Shown piece by piece: positions 1 through 10,017 of a stretch of DNA of 64,000 nt (within the stretch, counting starts at the first letter, position 1; every line of letters begins with the position of its first letter). The stretch spans positions 1,550,001 to 1,614,000 of the forward strand of contig NC_089241.1 of the NCBI RefSeq assembly GCF_000512585.2, given 5' to 3'. This DNA comes from Kwoniella bestiolae CBS 10118. Taxonomy: Eukaryota > Basidiomycota > Tremellomycetes > Tremellales > Cryptococcaceae. Below the pieces are notes generated by a model. The model ran no database searches. It worked only from the letters and a program-made list of their open reading frames with translations, and was not told the origin of the DNA. A program made the translations under genes and the position numbers.

Positions 1-420
1 CTCGCTTAGTCTGTCCGCAACATTACGCAGACTTCCAATCTAGGGAGCTCTGCTTCTAAACCTGCAATACGGGTATGTAACAACATGAGTGATGCATAGG
101 CCGTTGGTGCATAATGGTTTGTAGAATGGTTGAACGGTCATGAAAGGTACATACCACCAAGTGCCACCAATGGAGGGTTGGGTTACCTGCCTCCGACTAG
201 GTTGGGTGGGTATGTGTATATGGTTGACGTCAACCCTTGTGTACAATAGGTATATGATGACTACCAACACAGTCAACTATCCACTACTGTAACACTGACA
301 GTCGTGTCAACTTGGACTCATCCTCGCTATACACTATACATATATATATATACAGCACCATCGTCCAACCTTTCGTTCTTCTTTCCCTCTTTCCATCACT
401 TTCCATACATCACGCCCAAC
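1..420. other. Left-edge non-coding region and 5' flank of the oxygenase-like gene
   Basis: No supported coding sequence is seen. The last 120 bases are the presumed promoter and 5' UTR of the gene starting at 421. They contain an alternating TA tract at about 331-352 that could act as a TATA-like element, followed by a CT-rich stretch at about 362-410. The short open frames here do not start with ATG or lack any recognisable sequence. Confidence 0.5.
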
Positions 421-1764
421 ATGCCCAACATGCCCAACATGCCCAATCGACCCTTCCTCACCAAACAACAAGTCGCCAAGGTCGATGCGCTTGAGAAGGC
501 ATATACCACTCAAGATGGTTCCTACAACTTCGCCTGTAGTGGTATCTACCCTCCTCATGCTGTAGCCCTCGATAAGCTAGCCTTGTACTACCAAAAACCA
601 TCGGACACAAGAACTAGAGGATCGATAAAGTGAGTCTATCTCCAGTGACACAGATAGATTGACTCGACTGTTGTCAACAGATCCGTCACTTTCCCTCTTA
701 CCGCTGAGACAGCCAAAGACATCTACAACGCCGGCGAACCATCACCATTCGGTCGAGGAAGTGAATTGGTCTACGATCAAACGTACAGACAAGCTCACGA
801 GCTCAAACCTCCCCATTTCGCACTCACCAACGATCTTCTCTCCGCTTCCGGTCTTCTCGCACTTCTCGCCAAGAAGCTTGATTACGAGGTCCCACTCGAA
901 GGAAGGATCAATAAGCTCAATGCATACACTGAAGGAGGGTTTTTCAAAACTCACAAAGAGTAAGTAACCGAAGCCCCATCCGCTTAGATATTCATTCAGG
1001 TTGAGCTGACGTTATCATCCCAGCACACCACAAAGTCAAGATCACATTGGCACACTCATGATCTGCCTTCCCAGCCCATTCAGCGGCGGTGCGCTTGTTA
1101 TCCGTCAAAATGGTTCTTCCATCACCTTTGATTGGGGCAAGCAGACCGAAGATGGGTCATTCGCTTGGGGTTTCTTGTATTCCGATTGCGAACATGAGAT
1201 CCTCCCTGTTACATCCGGCACCCGAATCACCATCGCCTACGATATCTTCCTCGGCAAGAATGGTAACGATTTCAAGCAGTCCACTTTCGACACTCGACTC
1301 ATACCCATCATGAAAGCGTTCAAGGAGATTCTCAAACCTGAATTCTTGCCCAGCGGCGGATCACTTGCATTTGGTCTGACCCATGGATATCCAATGAGCT
1401 ATGGAACACAGGAAGCAGGATTGACGGCTCGTCTCAAGACTTCCGATGCTGTTCTCATGGCAGCTATCAACAAGCTTTATTTAAGATGGGACTATTTCGG
1501 TGTATATGACTATGATAGAGATGTTTACAATGATGATGATGATGATACAGCCGCAAAGGTGGACCTGAAAGCGAAGGTACGTGGTTCCCATGAGTTTGCT
1601 CAAGTCCGCAAAGAGGCTGATACATAGGATTTTGCTGGTTATAGAAGAATGATACGACATACCGTGATGATATCTGGATTGCGGATGACTTCTTCGCATT
1701 CGAAGGTGAATATGTTGGCGATAGTGAGGGACCCGAACTCGAGAGGGATCTGGATTTGATCTGA
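421..1764 (+). CDS. 2OG-Fe(II) oxygenase domain protein
   Basis: Exons 421-629, 681-959, 1024-1576 and 1645-1764 give 386 residues. The protein resembles fungal prolyl-4-hydroxylase-like 2-oxoglutarate/Fe(II) dioxygenases of unknown substrate. Joining exons 2 and 3 creates the metal-binding HKD motif (His161, Asp163) in the context GGFFKTHKDTP, followed by LMICLPSPFSGGALV. The distal ligand is probably His220 in DCEHE, and Arg230 in SGTR is a candidate 2-oxoglutarate contact. The set His/Asp/His/Arg is therefore complete and an active enzyme is likely. The start is chosen at the first of four in-frame ATGs (421, 430, 439, 448), made by a 9-bp tandem repeat encoding Met-Pro-Asn; no earlier in-frame ATG exists. 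The last acceptor could also be at 1627, but only 1644 gives a plausible acidic C-terminus. The family is reasonably sure; substrate and location are unknown. Confidence 0.85.
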
Positions 1765-2422
1765 ATTACCCTTCCCGGGTCATACGCGATCAGAAACTCT
1801 TTTGTATCTTATGGAAATGAAGTGAGAATTTAGCTCATGGGACACATGATAGGTGCTGCGCTAACTCATCACCTTGCTTACCCCTAGCCTCAAAGTGACA
1901 CGGTATATTGTGCCGTGGCGATTAGAGTGGATATCCCTCCAGCTGAGGAAAGGAATTAGTCAACCTGTCAGAGCGTTCTCTTATGTCTGATGAAGAGATG
2001 AACACCAACTCGTTCTGCGGGGGAGGAACCACGTGTTGATACAGGACTGAGAAAAGGGTACTTTTGAATGATCTCTTGTATCTTGATGTTGTTATGTGCC
2101 TATGATGACGTGAGGCTCTCCTCAAGATTGCCGAGTCATGCAAGAGAGGGTGAAGGAAAGATGAGATAGCAGATGTCACCTTATTGTGTATGATGTGTTC
2201 AATCGGATCTGAAGGCGGAAATACTGCACGAGAGGTGCCACTTCAAGCCCAAAAATAGAAAAAGCAAAAAAAATTAGTAAAAAAATCCGAAAGTACACAA
2301 ATCCCACTCAACATATCCACCTATATCCTCATTTATTTCTCATTTATCCATTATCCATCAAGCATCCCGTTCAATGGAAAACCCTTCCAGAAATGCTTCC
2401 ATTATAGCAGACCAGTTGTACA
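1765..2422. other. Intergenic region between two same-strand genes
   Basis: It holds the 3' flank of the oxygenase gene and the promoter of the next gene. The 5' flank near 2255-2300 is A-rich with CAAAAAAAATTAG-like runs. An ATG at 2374 lies out of frame with the next gene and opens an 80-codon frame that overlaps its start. No other gene is supported. Confidence 0.5.
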
Positions 2423-4346
2423 ATGGTATCGTTCCCCATATCCTCCTCCCGCGGCTCTGCATCAAGAGACCATTCACCCGCCATCACACCCGGAAGTCCA
2501 GGTCCATCACGTCTATCCAAATCCGACGTAGCAAATTACCTCAGCTTTGCGTCCCATTTAACTCTAGACCCGCGGGAGGAACACGACCTAGCATGGAAGC
2601 TATCTCACCCCATTAGATCTCGAAAGGATGAGGCTCCGACCATCATACAACCAGAACCCGGAGCAGGAGCAGGAGTTGACCTAGCGGATGTAGAATTGGA
2701 GAACGAAGTGGAGCATCAATCCACATCGCCTGACAAACCTAGACGCGTAGATGGACCTTCATTTGCACCGACGTATCAGGATGATCAGAGATTGATACAT
2801 CAGAACAAGAAGAGGAAACGGGATGTGGGCGAAGATAAGGAAAGAGATGGTGTTAGATGGCCCATCTCGATTAAGGAATTGGATAAACAGAATCAGAAAA
2901 ATGGGGGTACACAGGTGGATTCATTGGAAGATACGATCAAGTCGTTCGTCATTTCGTATATACGTTCGAACGGACTCAAGTCATCTTACTCCACCAACAA
3001 ACATGATAGTGTTGAAGGGGAAGAATCATTATCGAATGGAATACTTGATCCGGACTTAGAGCAGGAGATCGAATCGACCTTATCTGATGATCTCTTCAAC
3101 TCAGCGAAGGATTTCTTGAATAGGTTGTTGGTGAACCTTGCCATACTTAGACCTGCGGATATAGGGAAGAAGAGGAGACAGATGGGTACGATTGATTGGA
3201 TGGGGGTTTTAGGGGCTGCCAGTTTGGATAAGGACTTTCAACCGTGAGTACTCAGTCATCATTTGCATATTGCTCGATAACGGTAGAATCGTAGAAGGCT
3301 TTGCTGATCTTATGATGATTCACAGGCTTACAAGAAGTGCAAATGAGAGATTGAGGGAGATGTATAAAGCGGATGAACATGATCGTGAGTCGTACAGCTA
3401 CTGTGATCTTTACGCCCATCTCTTCAACAAGTGCTGACGGGGAACTCGCATCACGTTCAGTACACACCCACCGCTTGAACATTCTGAACCCTTCCAAAGC
3501 AACTACCGATGACACTCTACTTGACAGTCTATATTCCACGGTCTTACCGAGAAAGAATCTTGCAATCCGTCCTCATCAGTCCCAACAAGGTGTGTCCCCG
3601 TTTCTTTCATCCTTAGTGCATTGACACGTACTCCTAAGGCCTCCTCTTGTGACTTCACTGGTGTGATCCTTGTTTGTCCCGCTTTCGTCTACAGGTCCTT
3701 ACTCCATTCCGTCCATTCCTCTCGTCTACATTGTAACCCGCTTACCGTCATATCGCCTCTCTTGTCCCCTCCCCCTCCCTTTCAACTTCCCATTCTTCTC
3801 CCCTATCCCCCACGTCGCCTCTGCCCGTCCTTCGATCCGTCTCACCCCGCTTTTACCGCCTTTCCTCCTGGTTCCTGCCCCGTCCACCTTCTTTTCGCTG
3901 ATCCCACTCCACCATTCCACCATTCCCTCCCACCCCTTTCACTTTATGTCTGTCAACACGTCCCTGCCCTCTCACATCCGTCACCTTTGGGACTTCTTCG
4001 TTTATTCTACCCTTATCTGTCCCTTTGATTTTGTACCGCCCCGCCTTCCCTTTATCTCTCGACCCCACTTTTCCTCCAGGCTCTCTTCCACCTCTCGCTT
4101 CCATCTTCCGGTCACCTTCCCACCAATAAACTCCGACTTCTCCACCGTCGATATACGTCTGAGAACCATGAAAAGCAGATAACAAGTATACCACTGACAC
4201 TGATAACCCTTTTAGAGCTAGAGAAGCGAGCAGAAAAGCGACGTATGAAAGAAGAATCCCGAATTGCCAAGCAATCGACCCGTACGCAACCCTTGAATGG
4301 TTCATCGACAAAAACAAAACGCAAAAAGAAACAGAAACAGAAATAA
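2423..4346 (+). CDS. Unrecognised, probably nuclear, charged protein
   Basis: Exons 2423-3243, 3326-3384, 3461-3589 and 4216-4346 give 379 residues; all joins preserve frame. I do not recognise the family. Visible features are a Ser/Pro-rich N-terminus, an acidic middle, a KKRKRD basic cluster near residue 135 that could be a nuclear-localisation signal, a leucine-rich predicted helical stretch (LFNSAKDFLNRLLVNLAILRP), and a C-terminus starting ELEKRAEKRR and ending in a lysine-rich KTKRKKKQKQK tail. The third intron, 3590-4215, is 626 bp and very pyrimidine-rich, far longer than others here; its acceptor follows ACTGACACTGATAACCC, a good branch-point region, and the join is in frame. The start is uncertain: an upstream ATG at 2374 is in another frame. 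Nuclear location is inferred only from composition. Confidence 0.65.
3590..4215 (+). other. Long polypyrimidine-rich intron
   Basis: Between about 3660 and 4140 the + strand is overwhelmingly C and T with only scattered purines. This strand bias keeps two + strand frames open by chance because stop codons need purines. It is interpreted as intron 3 of the unrecognised basic protein gene, with donor GTGTGT at 3590 and acceptor TTTTAG at 4215. Confidence 0.6.
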
Positions 4347-4538
4347 CGATCTCTCTCACTCTCACTCAATGACCAAACGACATGTAAATCCAAGCGTTGT
4401 ACCTTATACCATCACTGTAGTATCATGCATATGAGTTACTTCTATACATCCTCTATTTACCATCCATATAGTACAACCATTCGTTACTAATATACCTGTA
4501 TATTCATTACTGATCGTCATCTCGTTCGTTGTATCTCA

Positions 4539-6302
4539 TTACAGTTCACCCCAATACCGCCCCTCATTTTCAAACCTTATGACCTGTTTCCACGTCTCTA
4601 CACCGACTGATCTCTTGGTCTTCCTCGTTGCATATCGTAATGCCGAGCTTCTTATCAAATCGGGATGCCATTTTGTCATGGTTTTCTCTTCTTCTTTTTG
4701 TCCTTCAATAAGGGTATTATCATTCTGGACATCCATCTCCATCTTATCCAAATCCACCTCTTTCCCCTTCCCCTTCCCCTTCCTATCTTTCATCTTCTGC
4801 TTTTTCACAGCAAGTTCCCGCTGTTTCCTATGCCATTCAAATACGTCCGCCGAAACACCCAGCCTCGGCCTCCCCAGCCCTACTTTCCCATTGTTCGCAG
4901 GTAATTTCTTTCTCACCGTCAACTGCATCCCACCATCCTCAGACGCAGAGGGAACGATAAACCTCCCGAGACCATCTTTCTCCCTCCCCTCGTCTCCTTC
5001 CGAGGGCACGGTCGAGGGGAATATACTCCCCGAGAACGTCCCGGTGGAATCGTACGATATCGCTTCTCCACATGAGGGGAAGAACGGCACTTCGTCTTCA
5101 TCTCGGAAGGGCAAGATTGGACCTTTCAACTTCCTAAATGTCAGTTGACTTGGAGTCCTTCCTCTTGATTGAGAGGTGGGAGGGGGAGGGGATTCATCGA
5201 AGATGTATCGAGGTATTGAAGGGATTGGCCGGGACGGAGGCGAAGGTGTACGTGTTTTGGGCAAGGACTTGGTCCGAGGTAAGACTGGTAGGTGGGAGAT
5301 CGTATATGCTGGTAAGGTGATGTTGGGTAATGGTGGTGGTGCGTGGGGACGGAGTTTCATGAATAGTTTGGGATTCGATAAGGACCCAGACCATGGTCCG
5401 GGATGTTTTCTTGTATCTTGTGTATGTAGAGTGGTGGTTGATAGTCCATATCCTACGATCTGCTTGTATAGTCGTTCGTTACAACCTAATCAAACGGTTT
5501 AGGTCAAGTCAGCATCAACAAACAGCTACAACACCTTGCTAAGACAAGATACCAACCTTTGTAAGGACAACGTAGTCCAACTTGTAGATGATCGACCTCG
5601 ATATGTCGGCCCAGTTCGTCGATATCGTATCCATCGTATTTACAGTTCCCCCATGGGCATTTGTATCTCGGTTGATATTGATATTGCAGGAAGTACTAGA
5701 TATCAACGTCAGTATATAGCATCTAACCTATGATACATATGTATGCATACTGCTCAACTTACATTATCGTCATCGCCAGTTCGATTTTGAGTTCGATCTT
5801 GATGCATATCTATCATCGTTTGAACATGTCGTTCAACGTGCTGTACAAGTCAACCACCCGTCAGTGAGATACTCGTAATGTTGAAAAGTCAACCGCGTCT
5901 AACCTTTTTTAATATATCGTAATTGCCCAACACGGCATTACATACCCCATCGCCGGTCTTGATCCGACAGGTATAACTTCTGATCTGCTCTCTTGCGCTC
6001 TTGAGGATTTGTGCCTCTTCCAATCTCATCTGCGGTGTATCCGCACCAGCTCCACCATCAAGGAAGGAATCATATGTCCCACCCAAGGATCCAGGGAGGA
6101 AAGGTGGAGTCGCGTACCCCTGTTGCGGTCTAATGCGAGACGGTCCAGCTTCGGCGTTATTCGCGATCGTACCGTTTATCCACCCATTGAACGATACCGC
6201 CTTTTTCGAGGGTTGGAGAGTCCTGTATTCCCTGGTTGATATTGATGGAGGGATGATGGTGAACTCCGGCTCGTCTGCCATGGGAAATAGGGTATCTTGC
6301 AT
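4539..6302 (-). CDS. C2H2-type zinc-finger protein
   Basis: On the minus strand the exons are 6302-5904, 5840-5763, 5695-5557 and 5485-4539, giving 520 residues. Exon joins rebuild two zinc-finger-like modules: one with CRIKTGDGVC followed by HVERH (spliced between exons 1 and 2), and a better one, CPWGNC followed 12 residues later by HIEVDH. A third Cys pair, CPYKGC, follows across the next splice. The C-terminal half (single large exon) is Pro/Ser-rich and then basic, with KDRKGKGKGKE, which suggests a nuclear protein that may bind DNA or RNA. The start is the first ATG in frame (6302); the open frame extends upstream to 6395 without an ATG. Role unknown. The large last exon alone could be mistaken for a separate gene, but the zinc-finger exons read into it without a break. 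Confidence 0.8.
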
Positions 6303-6808
6303 GGTGAGTGCGGATCCCGGTCGGGCGGCAGCGGCAGCGGGATATGCGGGAAATATGCGGCGGATGGATGAGAGGTGCTGGGAAGTGGAAGGCAACGCGG
6401 TGCGATGCGATTTCGGTGTTGGTATCGGTATCGGTATTGGACCTGCTCCGAAGAGTCAGTCAAGTTATTTAACTAAACTAGAAGGAAAAAGAGGAAAAGA
6501 GAACAATGCTGATGATGTCTACCTTTATACTCGGATTGGAGGAGGACGCAGCGCAACGTGATATATCGAATAATTACCTAATGTGGTAAAAATGAAACCA
6601 ATCAAGTTGAATCAACTGTGTGTGCTTTGTCCCTGTGATCCAGATTCAGGGTAAAGGACAGCTGTGTGTGTGTATCTCTGGTTGAAAGTCAAGATGCAAG
6701 TTGTAATTGAGCTGTTCATACATGTCATACAACATGATATCTATTCAACTAATTAATCTTCTACCTATATATATAACCCTTCCATCACACCGCATCAGTC
6801 CAGCACGC
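6303..6808. other. Intergenic region, 5' flank of the C2H2 gene and 3' flank of MON1
   Basis: Both neighbours are on the minus strand. The region carries the presumed promoter of the C2H2 gene. On the minus strand a GTAGAC...TTCTAG intron-like segment (about 6480-6522) could be a 5' UTR intron. No gene is supported. Confidence 0.4.
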
Positions 6809-9621
6809 TCAAAATACAGGTGCATCCTTCAAAAACACTCTACCTTCCTCAGCTAATACCCATTTAGCAACCGTGTTGGCAGCAGCTACAACGGCAGATT
6901 TCGACAGTTGAGGTGATACACTGAGGTACAACTCAAACGGTTTCGTCAACTAGTAATCGATCTCACGTCAGCGAAACGAAACATTCATAATGTGTGTTGA
7001 TTACCGTTTACTTACCCATGCTAGACACGCTTCATGCTCTGTACGTATATATACGAGCTTATAAGTCTGCGTCTGACCAGATCGCGCATGGACGATATCG
7101 TGTAGTTTTTGATACAGTGTGATTAGACTGCAAAATAAACATAGCATATGAGCTCTATTGCACAACTCTGATCATATGGTCATGCGGATCACTTACCGCT
7201 TCCTATCTATACTGTCTTCAGTATAGGGACCTTCCCACTCAGGTTGTGTAATTTGAATATGCGTCCTGGATTTGTATATGAAATGGCGCAGACCCGGACA
7301 TCCGATCGCAGCTATCATTCAACCCGATTCCAAATTCAGTCTCGATCGGCAATACAGAGAGCGAGTACTCACAAACCGTATAAGGATGGAGAGGAATTGA
7401 TTCAGAAATCTTCGTCAAAGTCTTATCATGCTTCAATTTCTATGCCGACTACATTAGCCACGAACCACACCGGGGGAACATGGTATATAATCTCACCTCA
7501 AGAACGATACTCTTCCACCCCCTCAAATCCTCAAACGCTTCTCTATCCGCACTGACAAATACCAGCCCCACATCCTCAGTCACATAGCTTATGTACGCGT
7601 GAACGAATCCTGCAGGATTGAATTTGGGGAAACATATAGGTAACCAGGTTTCGGACGAGCGGAGGGTCGAGGATGATGCGAGGGTGTTGAGGAGGAGGTG
7701 AAGGTCTGTGATGGATGTTAGCACAAGACCTGTTTCGTGCCAGTTGTTACCGACGATGACTGAGGCGAAGCAACCAACTCACCAGATGGGTGGACAGCAT
7801 GTTTCCTTGGTCTTAGTAGCGTGACAATTCGTCCATCCCCGATGAGCAGGACGTACAGCAGGTCCTGTCAGCAACAATCACCTCGTACCTCAGCATTGTT
7901 CACAGTTGTATATTGGGATTGAATACTCACATTGAATTTGCTAGGCGGCATCAGCGCAGCACCGGCCATATCCCTCGTAGCAGGGTTCATCCGTAACGGC
8001 TGCAAGGTCGAGGTGAGATAGCTGAAATCGAACTGCGATCTATCGATGAGTTTGTTCAAGAACGTCTCGGTGCCTATCAAACGTAGACGTGAGATATGTT
8101 ATCAGTGTTTGTCGAGTAGGGCATCGCTGTTCTGTTCATAACAAATTAAACATACCTTCTAATAATCTAGATAAATCGAAATTGCTTCTCCGCTGGAACA
8201 TCCTCGATAATTGGGTAGAAGAGATTACGGAAAGTATATGCAGATGGATATATTCGAGGTGAGAGCGGAGCTGGGAGTCCAGACGCACGTAAGCTACATC
8301 CGCTCCTGACCATTTTAAGAAGGGCAAAGGGAACTTGAACTTACAACATGCTCAGGTTCGCCCCAATCGCTAACGGCGAAAAGATATAGCGGCGGTTTGA
8401 GCAGAAACCCTATCCTAGTCCGACCTTTTATAATGCACCTGGAATGAGAAGGTCATTCAGCTTGGGGTATCGGTTTAGTGACGGTGCTGTGGGATCAACT
8501 AATTTGACTCACCTGATCTTATCGTCCTCTTCCTGAAAGATCGAAATTAACGTAGAAGCTATAGCCATGAGCTCCGTAATATTGTCTTGGGAAGAGTTAT
8601 AATGGCTATACACGGTAAGATACGTCAGCGGAGCAAGTACTATGCCCCACCAAGAGAACACAGGACAGGACAAGCAAGGGGGTTCAAAAAGTGGACTTTG
8701 ACATGCGAGCTGAACACTGGTTTACCAGCATTGGTAAGGACGTAATACCTCCTGGGGGTATAGCGGGTAATACCTACATGCAAACAGGGGAAAATCAGCT
8801 TCATGATTGATTAGGGGTTGGGCCCATCTCAAGATATTATACGTTGAGACTCACCGCTAGCCGTGTCTTCAAGGACATGCGGATCATCTTTCGTGTCTAC
8901 CCATTTACATCAGTATACAATGTAGTAGCAGGCAGATAGTTCCAGCAAAAGACGCACCTTTCATATGAGTCTTCAGTGACTCCTTCTCATCTCTCTGTCC
9001 ACCATTCTGTTTCCCCGAAGCTGTAGAAACTGTCCCCCTGCTCACCAGATCCCTCAATCCCTTCCGTACGTCCCCCGTCGAAACACTCATCTCACCTTCG
9101 ACACCTTGGCCTTCATCTACATCCTTCTGCCTCTCTTTACCCTTCCTAGAGCTTGACGGGGTAGCGCTTCCACTCCCATGGGTACTCTTGTCGACCGATA
9201 ACCCGTCGAGATCCCTAATAAGTGCCGAAGTGGGTGTTCCCCCAGAGGAAGGCAGACCCTCGAACAAAGACCTAGAGGAAGACGCAACCGTAGCAGTCGT
9301 TATACTACTTGATGCTCTAGACCTCAACGCAAGAGTTCCATAAGGGTTCAGTAGTCCATTTGCATTCCGTAATTTTGTGGGTGTCGAGGGAGTTGACCTG
9401 TTACCGGACAAGACGTTGGGGTTAGAGTGAGCTCTCCGACGTGGACTTATTCCGCTCGTTGATGGAGGTGAGAGGTGGGCGTTGGCTGTTGAGGTTATTG
9501 AGAGCTGGGAGGTGGTGCGTGAAGGTGTGGGTGGGAATGAAAGTGGGGAGGTTAGGGATGAGGTGGAGAGGTCCAGTCGGGTGGGAGATGTCGGTGAAGA
9601 AGATGAAGGTGAAGGTGACAT
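6809..9621 (-). CDS. MON1: Vacuolar fusion protein MON1
   Basis: Thirteen exons on the minus strand: 9621-8958, 8896-8855, 8773-8707, 8605-8513, 8438-8345, 8270-8156, 8073-7931, 7864-7783, 7705-7497, 7430-7373, 7311-7197, 7127-7016 and 6949-6809; 644 residues. MON1 with CCZ1 forms the guanine-exchange factor that activates Rab7/Ypt7 on late endosomes and vacuoles. Residues 1 to about 235 are a Ser/Thr/Pro-rich disordered tail. The core begins YYVLTNAGKPVFSSH and contains MAIASTLISIF, PLYLFAVSDWGEPEH, LRSHLEYIHLHILSVIS, PGLRHFIYKSRTHIQ and a KWVLAEEGRVFL C-terminus, all typical of fungal MON1 longin-type modules. Intron 3 (8706-8606) uses a GC donor; the nearby GT donor at 8702 breaks the frame. 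Identification is firm. Confidence 0.95.
8606..8706 (-). other. GC-AG intron in MON1
   Basis: On the minus strand the exon ends AGCTC and the intron starts GCATGT, ending GTGTATAG with a GCTGAC branch-like site. Using this GC donor joins codons AGC-TCC-CAT and restores the MON1 sequence KPVFSSHYNSS. The GT four bases further on leaves the next exon out of frame. Confidence 0.75.
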
Positions 9622-10017
9622 CGCTTTGGCCGATTACCAGGACACTAAGCTTGAGGGTCAAGGAGTGGAGTACACTGTCGCGATATTCTGCTCTTGGCTT
9701 TTCATACACGCTATTCAGATCAAGATGGAGAAGGAGATGGTATGGACGGATAGAGATGAATTCTCAATTCTCAATTATCAATGCACGCGTTAAATGTCAT
9801 CACTTCGTCTGCGAACGAGTAAAGTGGAGGTGATCTCAAAGTACAAACACTGAGGGATCATCCAAATTGCAACAAAATTCATCTTCATATGCTTTCAGAT
9901 CATGCATTGTCTACCAATGTAACGTCATATTTACATCTTGTACGACCTCCCTGGTACTCTTCTATAACCTAACAAGTGGAACAGACCGTTGTGTATTGAG
10001 CAACTGCTCCAAACCAC
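9622..10017. other. Intergenic region between GCD1 3' end and MON1 start
   Basis: Both genes are on the minus strand, so this is the MON1 5' flank plus the GCD1 3' UTR. No motif or gene is recognised. Confidence 0.4.

Noticed and set aside
3621..4182. Two overlapping open frames of 135 and 170 codons on the + strand
   Set aside because: They are open only because the tract is almost pure pyrimidine; the peptides are low-complexity and the region is better explained as an intron.
4539..5360. A separate single-exon gene of 273 codons
   Set aside because: The frame continues upstream through an acceptor at 5486 into the zinc-finger exons, so it is the last exon of one gene.
8605..8702. Conventional GT donor for MON1 intron 3
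   Set aside because: It leaves the next exon out of frame and breaks the conserved MON1 sequence; the GC donor fits.
9441..9833. 130-codon + strand frame opposite the MON1 N-terminus
   Set aside because: It is the antisense shadow of a low-complexity Ser/Pro-rich coding exon.
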